Positions 1 to 20,506 are shown, numbered from the stretch's first letter. The stretch is 64,000 nt of DNA from Litomosoides sigmodontis (GCA_963070105.1 OY718804.1:2010317-2074316), one strand, 5' to 3'. Notes: generated by a model not told the origin, from the sequence alone. Numbers and translations: made by a program.

Positions 1-792
1 TCATATCAGTAACGATAAATTCTAGTATTGAAGTACCTACCCTAACATACTCCTAATTTTGCCTCATATCAGTAACGATAAGTTCTAGTATTGAAGTACC
101 TACCCTAACATATTCCTAATTTTGCCTCATATCAGTAACGATAAGTTCTAGTATTGAAGTACCTACCCTCACATACTCCTAATTTTGCCTCATATCAGTA
201 ACGATAAGTTCTAGTATTGAAGTACCTACCCTAACATATTCCTAATTTTGCCTCATATCAGTAACGATAAATTCTAGTATTGAAGTACCTACCCTAACAT
301 ACTCCTAATTTTGCCTCATATCAGTAACGATAAGTTCTAGTATTGAAGTACCTACCCTAACATATTCCTAATTTTGCCTCATATCAGTAACGATAAATTC
401 TAGTATTGAAGTACCTACCCTAACATACTCCTAATTTTGCCTCATATCAGTAACGATAAGTTCTAGTATTGAAGTACCTACCCTAACATATTCCTAATTT
501 TGCCTCATATCAGTAACGATAAGTTCTAGTATTGAAGTACCTACCCTCACATACTCCTAATTTTGCCTCATATCAGTAACGATAAGTTCTAGTATTGAAG
601 TACCTACCCTAACATATTCCTAATTTTGCCTCATATCAGTAACGATAAGTTCTAGTATTGAAGTACCTACCCTCACATACTCCTAATTTTGCCTCATATC
701 AGTAACGATAAGTTCTAGTATTGAAGTACCTACCCTAACATATTCCTAATTTTGCCTCATATCAGTAACGATAAGTTCTAGTATTGAAGTAC
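1..792. repeat. 63-bp satellite with 126-bp higher-order alternation
   Basis: Twelve full units and one partial unit of 63 bp stand head to tail, starting at 1, 64, 127 and so on to 757, and very probably continue left of the window. Units alternate strictly between a form with CATACTCC (odd units) and one with CATATTCC (even units), so the true period is 126 bp. Odd units split further: units 1, 5 and 7 carry AAATTCTAG with CCTAACATAC, while 3, 9 and 11 carry AAGTTCTAG with CCTCACATAC. All six frames contain stops, so it is not coding. The array ends abruptly at 792 in mid-unit. Confidence 0.97.
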
Positions 793-2420
793 ACCTATTA
801 CGATAGATAATATTAACTGTCCAGCTACTGCTACTACTATTACAATTACTAATGCATCATTGTAAAGCAGTGGAGAGTAGCAAATTTTAATGTGAACACA
901 ATAAAATTTCATCGAGTCGATGATTTGAAAATTGTAAATGCAGTGAGCAGAATGTGGCTGCAGCACAGCAATTGACGGATGAAATTAGCAGAAGTTAGAC
1001 AGAGAACGATAAAGAGCTAGCTTTTTTTTTTTTTTTTAATGCTAGATTATTGGGAATAGAGGTCGTTATCGATAAGCTAGCACCATTAGAGCAAAATTTT
1101 TGTTCAATTTTAAAATATTTCATCTTTTTCAGTTTTTTCCTCATCCGACTCTCACACCTTCAGCTTCACACTCTTTGCACTTCTCTTTTATCAGCGTTTA
1201 GTAAAATTTTATTTTTTTTTTAAAAATTAACACAACCATTGCTAGCATTAAACATCATTTGCTCTGACCATCAACCATCATCATCACTTCCTACATCGTC
1301 ACAAACAAACCATTCGCTAGTAGGATCGGATAGATGAATGGATGGAGTGGACACCGTTTGCTTTCAATATATCCTAGAGAGGGAGTAGTACCACTAGTAG
1401 TTCTTAAGTCTAAGAAAGGAGTAGTAGTAGTAAGTTTGGTCTAGGAAAGGAATAAGAGTGGTACTTTAGTCTAACTTCTCATATCATCAATAATTTATCT
1501 CTCTCATTCTTTATTACTACAATTTATCGTACATTCATCTTTTTTTTTTCATTACTTTTTTTGGCGTAAAAAAAACATTTCATTTTAACAATTTTTCACT
1601 TCGCTTTTTTTTTCATTTGTACAATGAGAAGTTAGTTTTTTTTTCTCTTTTGCTCTTTCCTTTCTTTTTTTTTTTGAAATTTACAAAAATGTTAATTGAT
1701 CGCTGTATAAGATGGTTCGACTAATTGTCACATGTGCATCACTGATATGCTAATTACATTTTTAATTCTTAGTAAGGCAGTTTACACATTAAGCAACAAT
1801 AATTATTCATTACGAAGATAGTCAATATTTAATTGACTTTTAATGAAAGATGTGGAGAGGAAGGTAAAGGCTGCTTAAATTATCTATCACTTTATCAGCA
1901 TTATCAGTACGCTTCATAGAAATAGGTTTATCATTATCACTATTTTGTGGGTCTCCCTCTTACCTCCCCTCCTCTCATCCTGTCATCACTGCTTTTGAAG
2001 TTATAAATATCATTATCTTATCATTTCTTATCAAATACACTACTTTAACATTTCTCTTTCAAATATTTAATTGACTTTTAATCGTTATTTCAATTTTACA
2101 GCAAATTTAAAAAGTGCCTAAAAAGTTATGATTTTATCACTTTCGTTAGCTTTTGAACTCATTAACTCCCTATGCTAACATTCACAAAAGCAAAAGAAAA
2201 AAAGTATATTAAATTAGAAATGACGCTAGGAATTTATTTTTGCAAGGAATGTGTAATTAGAAAATGGTTAAACTAACAAATTTACCTGAATTAATTAGAA
2301 TATCGTGATTAATTTAGCTTAATTGTATATTAGATAAATTAAAATTGAAATTATTGTGAAATAAAATTCATATAAACATTTCCACTTATTGGTTTTTTTA
2401 GCTAATTTAGGGTTAATTAT

Positions 2421-2460
2421 CATCATCACGACCATCATCATCATCATCATCATCATCATT
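2421..2460. repeat. CAT trinucleotide repeat
   Basis: Imperfect CAT repeat, with further CAT/CAC-rich sequence to about 2560. It creates an open frame of mixed isoleucine, threonine and serine with no protein-like features. Confidence 0.9.
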
Positions 2461-2801
2461 ATCACTCAATCAGTGATCATCATAATCACCATCATTACAG
2501 TCATCATCACTACCGTTACTCAATCGTCATCATCATCACCATCATTATCAACTTCACCACCATCAGTGTGCTCGTTGTCGTCTCATGGAAGACTGAAAAT
2601 ATCGAATTTCATCGATGACATTCATTCGATCGAAATGCTTGCCATTGCACTGTACTGCTCCACCCACGCACTAAAATATAATATTTCCAATTACATCGTC
2701 AACAACAATACAATAAACATTTTCATCATTTGTAACGGTCACCATCATCCGTATCCATCGGTTTCGTGCGATGAGAAATTCAATTTCAGTTTCATTCATT
2801 C

Positions 2802-2826
2802 CTCTCTCTCTCTCTCTCTCTCTCTC
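2802..2826. repeat. CT dinucleotide repeat
   Basis: Pure CT run of about 12 units, lying in an open but non-coding-looking frame. Confidence 0.95.
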
Positions 2827-3349
2827 CCTAACTCTTCCACGCTTCCTCTGAATTCCCACTTTAGCAATTCCATTTTAGATCGAAAGATAATTTTCTTCCA
2901 GTGATATTTTGTTTTTGGAATTTTTATTTTATATTATTTACTTGAGTATATTTTTGTTGTTCTCCAATGAGGAGAGCGTTCTTTTGATTAACCTTTTTTT
3001 TTTTCTTGTTTTCTGCTTTTTTTTCGAAAAAAAACCTTAGACTACTCTTTTTCTTTTGTTTAATAATTAACCAAGCAGTAGAAATAATTAAAAAAAAAGG
3101 GGAACATTGATTGTGATAATCAATTTAAAAAAGACATCTATAAGCCTGAGATTTTCCTTTACATGTGCTATGTGGAAGAAATGATCTTTAGCATGGCCGG
3201 ATTTAACCGGAAATTACTAGCAATAAAAAAACAGGTCAAAAAATGATTGATTTTTGATAAATCACGACTTTCCTGGGCGGAAATTTTTTGCGCATCCGTT
3301 ATGACTCATTTAATATTCACATTGCTTAATGCATCCACTTCAATGTGTG

Positions 3350-3353
<4 letters not shown>

Positions 3354-3406
<53 letters not shown>

Positions 3407-3572
3407 GTATGTATGTGTGTGTATGTATGTGTGTGTATGTATGTGTGTGTATGTATGTGTGTGTATGTATGTGTGTGTATGTATGTGTGTGTATGTATGT
3501 GTGTGTATGTATGTGTGTGTATGTATGTGTGTGTATGTATGTGTGTGTATGTATGTGTGTGTGTGTGTGTGT
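3354..3572. repeat. GT repeat grading into a 12-bp minisatellite
   Basis: A pure TG run (3354 to about 3395) passes into about 13 copies of the 12-mer TGTGTGTATGTA and returns to TG, then TATATA. All three forward frames stay open, giving Cys/Val/Met/Tyr-rich translations that are artefacts of the repeat. Confidence 0.95.
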
Positions 3573-3740
3573 ATATATGAAGTGGATGTGTGTTGGTATA
3601 CGTCTTTTATTGCATTGATTTCATTTCATTTGCAGCATTCGAAACCAAGAAGTGCAAAAATTTTTATTCTTCTGAAAAAAGAATTTTTTTTTTTGAAAAT
3701 TTTTTCCGAAATTGATTTTATTACTTATAAACAGAGACGC

Positions 3741-3791
3741 AGACACACGCACACACACACACACGCAGACACACACACACACACACACACA
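3741..3791. repeat. CA dinucleotide repeat
   Basis: CA run with a few GCAGA interruptions. It is roughly complementary to the TG array about 200 bp upstream, so the two could pair as a large stem. Confidence 0.9.
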
Positions 3792-6700
3792 TCTACAAGT
3801 AATAAATGTAGCTATGATTGCATCATTAATTGCTACACTGCTAAATGTCTTGCAGCACAAAAGTTCAATGGATGCTTATCGCACATATTTCTCACTGAAA
3901 CACTGTTAGCCTGAACATTTATCATCAATCGTTGATCGGAATTGTGGAGAAAAGAAAAAAAAGAAAACAAATTACTCATTAGTCGTAACTAATTAATCAT
4001 TCACCATAATTGCCTGTTATTAATTCTCAATTTCTAATTGTTAAAATAATAATTCATCAATTTGATATTTCTTTTAAAATTGAAATTAAATTAACAATTT
4101 TTTTTCATTAGAATTAAAATTGATGATAGGTGGTGGTGGTGAAGAAGAAGCATTTCATTCATTACATTCTTACTGCTACATTTAGCTTTAAAAAACATTC
4201 CCAAAATCATTTGTTTAGCTCTTTCTAAGATTGCAATAAGATGTTTTCTGATTTTACAGTACACCACGGCTGGCAGCATTCATTTCACAACAGTATTATC
4301 ATTATCATTGTAATTATCGTCGCTATCACTATCTAACGATGCATTATATGTGCATACATATATTTTTAATTTTACAGTAGTTTCATTCTTATCATTAATT
4401 ATCACTATCACTGTCTATCGATGTATTTTACGCAAAAATTTTACTGTATTATTATCATTACCATTATCACTTACAGTAAATATGATACATTTCAAAAATT
4501 TACAATACCACTATTGCTATCATTGTCGACCTATCATCACTAAATGTATTTTGCATCACTTACAAAATGATGTTAATATTACAATTTGAATTTTTGCAAG
4601 ATAAAAAGTAGCAAAATTAGAGCAACAATACTAATTTGATGCTGTAATTCGTACAACAAATTGCTACAGTAATGAATTGTCCGTAGATTTACAACTATAA
4701 GTCAATCATTGTAAATTATCATCAGAATGAAAAAAACAAAAATTACAAACTGTTCGCTTCATCACGTCAATGATATTTTCAATGACCAATAAAACAAACA
4801 TTCATTATGAACACTTTCAATTCTTTTCAACAATTTACAAAAATGACATAATTACCTGTTTCATATTTTGTTTGAGCAAAGAAAAAAAAAAGGAAAAAAG
4901 GAACGAGCGATACAATTATCATAATTACGCCATTCTTATCAATCCGATCTATCATTTGCATTCTTCCACTTTTTTAGCTCTTTTTTTTTAAGTTTTTCTT
5001 TTTTTTTTTGTTAGACTACACGAATGATTTATATATTAACAGAATTTTGCAAATATTTCCATTTCACAAATTACATTTTCATTTAAAAATACTTTTTTTT
5101 TGTTAAATGGAAAATTACATGTGAGAAATTGGTAATTTTTTCTTTATTCTGATAAGATAATTTTCTCTTTGTAATAATTATTGTTTTTTGTTCTGTAAAG
5201 AATTGTTAGGAATAGCAAAAAAAAAAAGGAGTAGTGATGAAATACTTCGAAGTTGAGTGTAAAAATGAATTCATTAATGGAGTTTTTTAATTTTTTTCTT
5301 CCTTTTTAAAGGATTCATTCTTATTTTTCAAGAATACGCGTTAATTAATGAATTTATTTATTTATCATTTTGTAAACATATCTTTCTATTTCATTTTATT
5401 TTTTTACAATTCATTGCATGCAAATGAAATTGCTTATTTTATAGCATTTTTTTTCACAATATTTACTTATTCTTTTTTACAGTTTTTTTGAAATGAATCA
5501 CTTAATCTAACGTGTATTCTTTAAATGATTAAATCATATACGCAGAACATACTGTCTTAAATTTATCAATGATTTTTTTCAAATTTTTTTCCACTATATT
5601 TGAATTTTACTCATTTCGAAGTGATGGAATTTAATTAAATATCAATTTTCTTTCTTTTATTGCCAAATATTATCATTTCTATTGATATATTATTACAAAA
5701 ATTCTCAAAGATAAGATGCATTGCGAAGGTTTTATGTTAATTAATTTCGTTTCATTCAACAACCATTATCATTTCTAACACTACACCGATTAGTTTAATG
5801 ACCAAATTAGGACCAAATAAACTCAAATTTAAAAAATGGAATTAAAAAGAATTATCGATTAAAACTAAACTAATTAAAAATATAGTTCGAAGTAATCGCA
5901 TATTGCTCAAAATGTAGCGGAAAATGTTAAGACAATTGTTTCGTCCAACTATCAGAAGAAGGTGAAGGAAGTTAGGAGTAATTAATGAGAAATAAATCAC
6001 CATTATCTTTTGTTTCATTTTAATTCAAATTTCTAAATCAATGTAATATTTTAGTTAATTAAAAAATTAAAAAATGAATTAAAAATAAAAATTGAATTAA
6101 GACAATTTCTTTGCTATCAAATATCATATACACGTGGAGATGTTTTTCCATAGCATACAAAATAATTTTACTTGTAATTTAACAGCACATAGATTAATTA
6201 TTAGCTCATGAAAAAAATTCCACCTCTTTTTTTTGCTACACACCGCAACAATCAGTTTTGGAAAATTTTTTTCAGCAAAAATTTTTCGTGCAGTAAAAAT
6301 TTTGAACTTGAAAAATTGAACTTGAACGCAACCACTTTGAGTATGAGCAGTAAACTTAGAGGTTGCAGCTAACACGCCAACGCGTTCTTTTTCTGGGCCG
6401 CGTTAAATTTCGTCCTTTTTAGCTGCTTAATTCGTCATTTCCGCTTAGCATTTAGCTGTCCATCGTGTTTTTACGCTGGATCTTATACTGCTGACCATTT
6501 GTTGTAAATTATTTTTATCGCTGTATGTATGAATTTCAACACAATCATCCAGTAGTTTTCATTCTTTCCTCTATTTCTTTCACCCTCGTCATGTCCTCCC
6601 TCCCTCAATATTTGTTAATGAAATTTACGACATTTGGAAAGTTTTTTGCAACTGTATGACGAAAGTAGCTGATAGCAGTTTTTTTAAAATGATATCGTAT

Positions 6701-6943
6701 AAATTATCACTTTGCCAAAATGCTTTTTTTCACGTAGACGGATATGGAATGAGCTCTTTTTTTTTAAGCTGAATACTTTTATGTTAATTAAATTTACCCA
6801 TCGATACTACGCTCTATATGCTCTATTGCCGTTCTTTATTTACTATTTATAAAATGGACTGGAAATAAAAATATCAATGGTATGCACTACTATCAAGTTT
6901 TGTTGTTGTTATAATAAACAATTGATATTAACAATAATTTAAT

Positions 6944-7249
<306 letters not shown>

Positions 7250-9079
7250 TAAAATTATTATTAAATAGTAAGCCAGCATGTATATGGATACACTTGTTTT
7301 TACTTTAAAAGAGAAATTTCACTTTTTAATTAATTCTATTTCTATTTCATTTCAGTAGCCGAATGCAGAATTTGATTGTTCTTGCAGATAAAATGTTATT
7401 TCTTTGACATTCAACCGGTGCATTCATTGTTTCTTTGTTCTACCACTACGTTGCATCGTGTTTCCGGATCTGCAACACGGCGATGAAGGTTGGTCGTATT
7501 AGTTTGTTGGACTTTTTGATTGTATCACCGATAAAAAGGAAATGTTTATTGAATTTCAATATTTTTTTCCGGAATGCACTTGTTTCAAATTTCTTTCATA
7601 CATTATTTGTCTTTGTTGTTAAATGTAGGTGAGATTGGAAGGCATGACGTGTGGCATTGTTCTATCGCAGATAATATAAGATGAAAACGATTTCATTATT
7701 AAATTATTGAAAGTAAAAGTTAGTTGCACCAATGTGATACAATCTTTTCAATTCCTAATGTAGTACAGGAAGCATTGTGAATTGAATGAAATTCAATTTA
7801 AGCGTAAATTTTCTTTCAATTTACAATACAGTAAAATTGGCGGTTATAATAAATGTTCTTAAAATTAATCATTTTAATCAGCTGACTCATCGATATATGT
7901 TTATTTTTATAGCCTTATTAATTACTATAGCCTTACTTATTAATTACTGTCATTTGATTTGTAAAAAGTATATTGATCTAGAAAGACGCTGCGTAGTAGG
8001 TCTTTGTATTTACTTACACTTATTATTTAGCATTTTTTTTCTATTTTTTTAAAATATTTATCGTTGGATTGAGAAAATTTTAACGTATTTTGGTGTAAAA
8101 AGTTTATCTTTTATTTTTTCTTCCAGTCATTGTCCTAATTTCATTTTATTTGAAACATTGATATGCTATTGTCACTTGTGCAGCTGATTGGATTGATTGA
8201 TTGATTAATTGAAAAAAAAGGTGTGAATATTTTTTTTCGTTTTTTTTGTAATCGCGCATATACGCGGCAAATAATTTTGAATGTAAGGTGAACTTTTTAT
8301 TTTAGGAAATACTGAGAAAGGAATGTCCTCGCTTTTCTTTTTTTTTCATATAGCAGTAGAACATTGATTAATATAGTTAAAAATTGATCGCTTACAATAA
8401 ATGTTATTGAAAAATGGGGAAATGGAAAAATCTCTTGTTGTGAATGAATTCTCCTACGGAAATGATGGACGAGACATTCATAAATGTCATAAATTATTGA
8501 ATTCATTGAGGAATTTTGCTTGATTTTTTTTCACTCAATCTATTTTTATGTCTATGTTTAGTTTTCAAAAATTGTCTGAAAAGGATGGAGTAATATGATG
8601 AAATGAAATGGGAGGAAAAATTAGAAAAGTGAAGTTAGAAAATTTTTCTGAGTACAATAGGATGAGTAAAAATTTGTAAAGTTGTAGTGCTGGTAAAAGT
8701 TTGAGAAAGTAGTGGAGTGGAGTGAGTAAAAATGCAAAATATGTTTGCTTTGGTGTATTCAAATGTGAATCACTTATACGCGATTAAGATAGTTTTGAAA
8801 ATTTTCACTTTCTGTTTTCAGTCTCAAATACCATCCTTATTATAACACATTAGCGTTATAATGCAACTTATACTTTTATTTCCACTTTTTTTTTCAACAG
8901 TGAATTGTTTTTTTTTTTGTATTTGTATTTTGCTTCATAGATAGAGTGACACCATTTATTATCGTTTTACGCTTCGTTTGTTCGACGAATTTCGCTTTAA
9001 TTTTTTTTTTTTTTTTTTATGAACCAAACTTGCAAATCCTATTTCTCTTCCCTTCACATTCGTTTATATTTTTTTTCAG

Positions 9080-9103
9080 CTCGCTCTCTTCGAAGATATG
9101 TGA
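9080..9103 (+). promoter_or_regulatory. Probable trans-splice acceptor and 5' UTR of the kinase gene
   Basis: A long T run ends in TTTTTTCAG at 9079 and is followed 24 bases later by the ATG chosen for the kinase. No upstream coding exon is seen, which fits a spliced-leader acceptor. A first cis-spliced exon far upstream cannot be excluded. Confidence 0.55.
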
Positions 9104-15265
<6,162 letters not shown>

Positions 15266-15876
15266 GTGGACATCCGATACTGTAGCAGTTTGATTTTTTT
15301 GCTCGGATTACTCTGATATGTTGTTTCTGCGAAACTTTTTGGACTGAATAATTTTGCTTGATCCAAAAAATTTCGAGACTTCGAGAATTTCTCTTGATTT
15401 GAACGACTGTTTTTACTTTTGCTTCGACCTTCCATTCCCACTTCACTCGTATGATCTTTGTTGCATCGCTTTATTTAACTTTAAAGGTAATTATTCATTC
15501 CACAAACACTATTTTGTTTCTCTTGTTTTCTCGCAAGGTTTCTTTTTTTTGTGTTCATTTCCCAGGTGAACCGGTAATTTTGCTCACTGTTTTGCTGCCA
15601 TCGCAGCCGTCATGTTTTCAAAGTAAGTGAAGTGCTGTTTCTTTTTAATGCCCTCTTGTTTCTCGCTATTTTTCATGCTTTTTGCCATTTAGCAAATTTG
15701 TAACTTTTTAAATCATTGACTTTTTCCGTTTGAACACCTCTAATAGAGAAATGAGTATTGATTTTTCTTATGATAATATCCGGAATTCTTTGGTTTAGAT
15801 TATCGAGTGAACAGAGTGATTGTTTAATTTTAGTTGTGTAGTACCTCGCGTATGATTTTCTTTATGATGTGTTTTG

Positions 15877-15878
<2 letters not shown>

Positions 15879-15938
<60 letters not shown>

Positions 15939-16017
15939 CAAATTTTGGATATATATATATATATATATATATATAACAAATTTTGGATATATATATATAT
16001 ATATATATATATCCAAA
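15879..16017. repeat. AT repeat with interleaved direct and inverted ACAAATTTTGGAT units
   Basis: Three AT dinucleotide blocks are separated by two copies of ACAAATTTTGGAT. The last block ends in ATATCCAAAAT, the inverse of the TTTTGGATAT that starts it. The strand can therefore fold into one long hairpin or slip between alternative ones. Confidence 0.9.
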
Positions 16018-17524
16018 ATGATCCGTAATACATTTCTACTTTAACTTTGTTTTCTAAATGTGTAACTCGAATTGAAAAACTGAAATTATAGACATTCCTC
16101 GAAGTTTAGAAAGTTTAGAATATTATCTATCATTCTCGACTAACGTTTGGAATCTCTGAATATGCCTTCTGGACATCTCCTTCATTCCTCTCCTCATCTC
16201 TTCGCTCTTCACACAATTCCATTGTACGGTGAATGGATGATCTCTGTTATGAACTGTAGAGTTCAAGTGCATTGGATGTTTGAAGATTTTTGTTATAATT
16301 TTTCTATGGTAACATTTCGGGAGCAATTAATAAGAGGGACCGGTGAGATATTGCTTTGAACCTGAGTGTTTAATGATGGTATTGGTTCAGATATCAAGTG
16401 TGATAACACTATCAAATTACTTGTAAGTTTTCCCTTCATGAAACCTATATTAAACTTGTACCAATGTAAACAATGCATTTTCCACGGCGTCTGCTACCTT
16501 TCCTTTTTCGTCCAATATGTTTGTTCTATTTATTTATTCATTCATTAATTTCCTGAAATAAAAATGATTGATTGACAGTAAATGAGTGGGATGATGATAA
16601 ATGTAAAATTAAAACAAAATTGAAACTTTAAATTAAGCGAAAAATAGAAGATGTTACATTGCTTAGCAAAGAGGAATTAGTATGGTGACGATGGTTATCG
16701 TAGACTTGTGCAATAATCAAAGAACCCTGCGAAATAGCGACACATTTTTAGTATTTCAAAATGTGTATATTAAGTGGTATGTGTCTGTGTCTGTTTTTTT
16801 TGACTACCAAATTTCAAACAAAACTTTACGCTTTCCTTCTAACAACAATTTTAGCACACATACAAGCACACACAATGACATTAGCATTGAGTTATTTGAA
16901 TTTTGCTCAAGTTAAAAAGAAAATACTACGTAACTTAATGCTTCATTCGATTTTCATACGTAGTAGAGACATTTCGTTAATGGAATTGAATAAATCATTT
17001 AAAAAAGTGTTTGTATGCGTTTAGAATGCTAAAGAAAAAATACAGCCAATTAAATTTTTATTTAATCATTTAAAAAACACACACATACCCAAAAGTAAGA
17101 ATGGAAATGGTGAAAGCAAACATTTCAAATTATTATCCTAATTTTTCCACTATTACACATTTTAAAGAAGTTAATTGTTATTTTAATATGTAAATAAAAA
17201 TTCATTTGCAATTTTTGAAATATTTCAGACAATAACATCATATCATCTCACCGCTTTGAATAATATAAATAAATTTTTACTGCTCCTCTCACGATCGCTG
17301 CTACTCCATACTGCACTCTATAACTCATCAGTGATAACTTATCATTAACATTCATTGTTGCACAATCTTCCCTCCTCTTTGTTTAACGTAAAAATGATTA
17401 AAGTAAATCGATATCACTGATAAGGAGATGTATTGATGATAATGATAATGAGTGTGTTAGTATCAGTAGTGATGTTTGATGTATGTATATACACAGGGAT
17501 AATTTATTTAATGTGTGCTTCGGT

Positions 17525-17528
<4 letters not shown>

Positions 17529-17562
<34 letters not shown>
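17529..17562. repeat. GA dinucleotide repeat
   Basis: Pure AG/GA run of about 17 units. Confidence 0.95.
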
Positions 17563-17567
<5 letters not shown>

Positions 17568-17816
17568 AGAATAATGTTACCGCTGGTTAGTTCGATTGAG
17601 CTGAATTTCACCTTTGACCCTTCCTCTAACTGACCGTCTTATCGTTTTTTTTCCTTACCCACTTTTTTCCCTCTCTCTCTCTCTTTTTTCCTGCTTCTCC
17701 CTCGCTCTCACTAACCTGATCACTGTGATCTTTAGCAGAACAACAGTAACAACACCTCCAATCTAATGACCATGTCCTAAATGTCATATTGTCGTCAATG
17801 TCCATTACAGCATGCA

Positions 17817-17840
17817 ACAGCAGCAGCAGCAGCAGCAGCA
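17817..17840. repeat. CAG trinucleotide repeat
   Basis: About 8 CAG units in a non-coding setting. The surrounding frames show no exon signals. Confidence 0.9.
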
Positions 17841-18338
17841 AACATATATATGAAAACGAATTATTCTTTCGTTCTCTCCTTCTCTTCCCCTCTCTCTCTC
17901 ATTCTCTACCTCCCTGTACCTTCTAAATCTACTACTTCATTCATCTATTCATTCATACCATTCCTCTTCTCTCACATTCTCGCTTATTTTACAAAATAAT
18001 TCACTTATGAAATTAATTATTATGAGAAATGAATTTAAATATTTCAATTAAAATTTTCATCATTATTGTAATAATTTTTAATTATAGCAAAAATAATGAA
18101 GTTAAAATGTAATTAAATTAAATAATGATTATATATATTTACATATATACATGTATGTATGCCCTGTAACTTTTGTATTTGCTAGAATTTTAATTAACAC
18201 TCTATAATTTGCTTTATTTTAATTCATTGAGTACAATTTTCTCCCCCACGTTTTTCCCTCTATTTTTTTCTTTTTTCCATTTATCCATTTAAAACATTTC
18301 AATCTATTAGCGTAAAAAATATTTATACTGTTTTACCT

Positions 18339-18343
18339 ATATA

Positions 18344-18378
<35 letters not shown>
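18339..18378. repeat. AT dinucleotide repeat
   Basis: TA run with one TG interruption, about 40 bp. Confidence 0.9.
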
Positions 18379-18381
<3 letters not shown>

Positions 18382-19044
18382 TTCCGTAGGTAACACCTGA
18401 ATATGTATACTTTAGCATTTTCGTTTTAAAACAAATTTACTTTTTGATCATTTTTTTTAATTAAATTCAAATTTAGCAATTTATTTGATTCATCCTCTAA
18501 TATTATTTACTTGCCAATATAATATCGTATTTTGGATATTTTGTCAAACAATCAATCGAAGGATCATTGAAAACTCTATGTGTTCAATTCATTTATTGGC
18601 TAACATGAATGAATGTGATAAGCTTATATGATTATATTAAAATATGCATCACTTATTGCTAACATTCATTCAATTCACTTAATTTTAATACAATTAATTT
18701 TTTAATTTTGATTCAATTCATCCAATTTCAATTCATTTTTAATTTCATACATTTAGCGACTTAATAAGCTCATGCTTATCGCTCTATCTACATTATCATC
18801 ATCAAGAAAAAAGGGAGGAAAAATCAAATGTCAAAAATTATTTCGTAATTGGCAATAATGAATTTAAAAAAAAAAGACTTTTTTACAAACACATTACTAT
18901 CTTAAATTTAAATGATTACATGTGCAAACTATTACTACTGAACTATCCCTTCTCTTTTCTTCCTCCATTTTACACTTCACAGTAATAATTTCAGATTTCT
19001 TTTTTTCAAAATTTAGCTCTTATCACTTACACATTCACATGCAA

Positions 19045-19295
19045 CACAATACAAGACAGTGCAGTGCAATGCAGTGCACGCATGCATGCTTGCGTACATG
19101 CATTGCATGCATCATCTACGATACAGTTCATTATTAATTATCAGAATTGATACTCTGTCATGTGTATGTATTTATCTATCCATCAATTACGTATATGTAT
19201 GACGTACGTGTGCGCATGCATACAATACAATACAATACCATGCAATGCATGCATGCATGCATCTACGATACAGTTAATTATTAATTAGATATTTT
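19045..19295. repeat. Partly duplicated GCATGC-rich block
   Basis: The segment GCATGCATC...CTACGATACAGTT followed by ATTATTAATTA occurs at about 19095-19140 and again at about 19245-19290. Each copy is preceded by overlapping GCATGC and TGCAATGCA palindromes and an ACAATACA-type run. This looks like an old tandem duplication of about 150 bp. Confidence 0.75.
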
Positions 19296-20098
19296 GCGTC
19301 TTATGTATATATATGTGTGAAATATATTTTATATTGATGAATTGACGACAGGTGGCATATTTCACTTTCCCTCTCTCTCTCCTCTCCGCCCGTTTCCCCT
19401 CCCTTTCCCCCGTGCTTCCCTCTTCCAGATTCTTCTTCGCTTCCTTCATCACTTCCTCAATTTTTGGCGGTTAATTTTGAGGTTCAATCCTCCCCCACAC
19501 TCTCCCTCCTCAATCATTTCTGCCCAGAATATACGGATGACCTCTTTCTCTGGCCACCTCTATTTCCATCTCTTTCTCTCATTTTTCTCTAATTAATACA
19601 ATTTCTTTTCCTATTCATAATAATTTGTTACCATTCTTCTTCTTCATTACTCTCTCTTTCGCTCTCTTCCTCTTCCTATCTCTCTCTCTCTCTCTATCTC
19701 TCGCTTCTACACTTATATCTATGTTGTGTTTAACATTTGAAATAACCGGGCATAAATTCAAATTTGAAAATGTGAATGAATGGGATGAATAAAATGGGTA
19801 AAGCAATATCTTCCTTCTCCTTTTCTTTCTCTTCCTCTTCTTCCTCTTCCTCTTCTTCTCTTCCTTCGTGTCTCATTTAATTCAATTCCGATTTTGATTA
19901 GTAGTATTCTTTTTTCATTAAGAAGACAATCCGTTACAATTACATTCTTCCTATCCGTTTGTATTTCTTTTCTGATTTTTAAACATATTTTTGTTAATTT
20001 CAATAAATTATTACAAATGAAATTTAAACATTTTCTTTTCAAGAAAAAAAAATTCCTCACACTTCCTGGTGCATACGTAAGTTAGGCTACTAGCATTT

Positions 20099-20141
20099 GT
20101 GTGTGTGTGTGTGTGTATGTGTGTGGGTGTGTGTGTGTGCA
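20099..20141. repeat. GT dinucleotide repeat
   Basis: Interrupted TG run of about 20 units. Confidence 0.9.
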
Positions 20142-20505
20142 ATTCTAAAATATTACATAATAAAATACGATAGCGTCTTACGTGTTGCGTGACAAATAAT
20201 AATTATCATATTTTAATGAATGTCACCTTTCATTACTGATATTTTAAGTTGCGGATGATTAAGTGACTGATCGATACTGAAATTCGGTTCGTTTACGTGT
20301 GCAAATGTACATGTGAGTGAAGGATTTATTTGGGAAATAAAATCGAAAATACTTTATTTTTCCATTTTAAATTAGTTAAATTTTCGATTATATCAGATGT
20401 ACGCTGCGGTTCATTAACCTGACCGGATTTACGGATTCAAAAAAAATTAATTAGAATATCCATGTGTGTTTATGATTTGTTTGAACGGTGTTAACGTCTT
20501 GAAAC

Positions 20506-20506
<1 letters not shown>

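Noticed and set aside
2389..2904. 171-codon Ile/Ser/Thr-rich frame
   Set aside because: Built on CAT and CT repeats, with no matching exons or domain and poor start context.
3247..3914. Overlapping Cys/Val/Tyr-rich frames, at first like a cysteine-rich secreted protein
   Set aside because: All come from the TG and 12-bp repeats, open in every forward frame.
7435..7632. 65-codon frame in a GC-richer patch upstream of the kinase
   Set aside because: It has a possible donor after ATGAAG, but joining to the kinase exon at 9080 reaches a stop before the kinase ATG. At most a non-coding exon.
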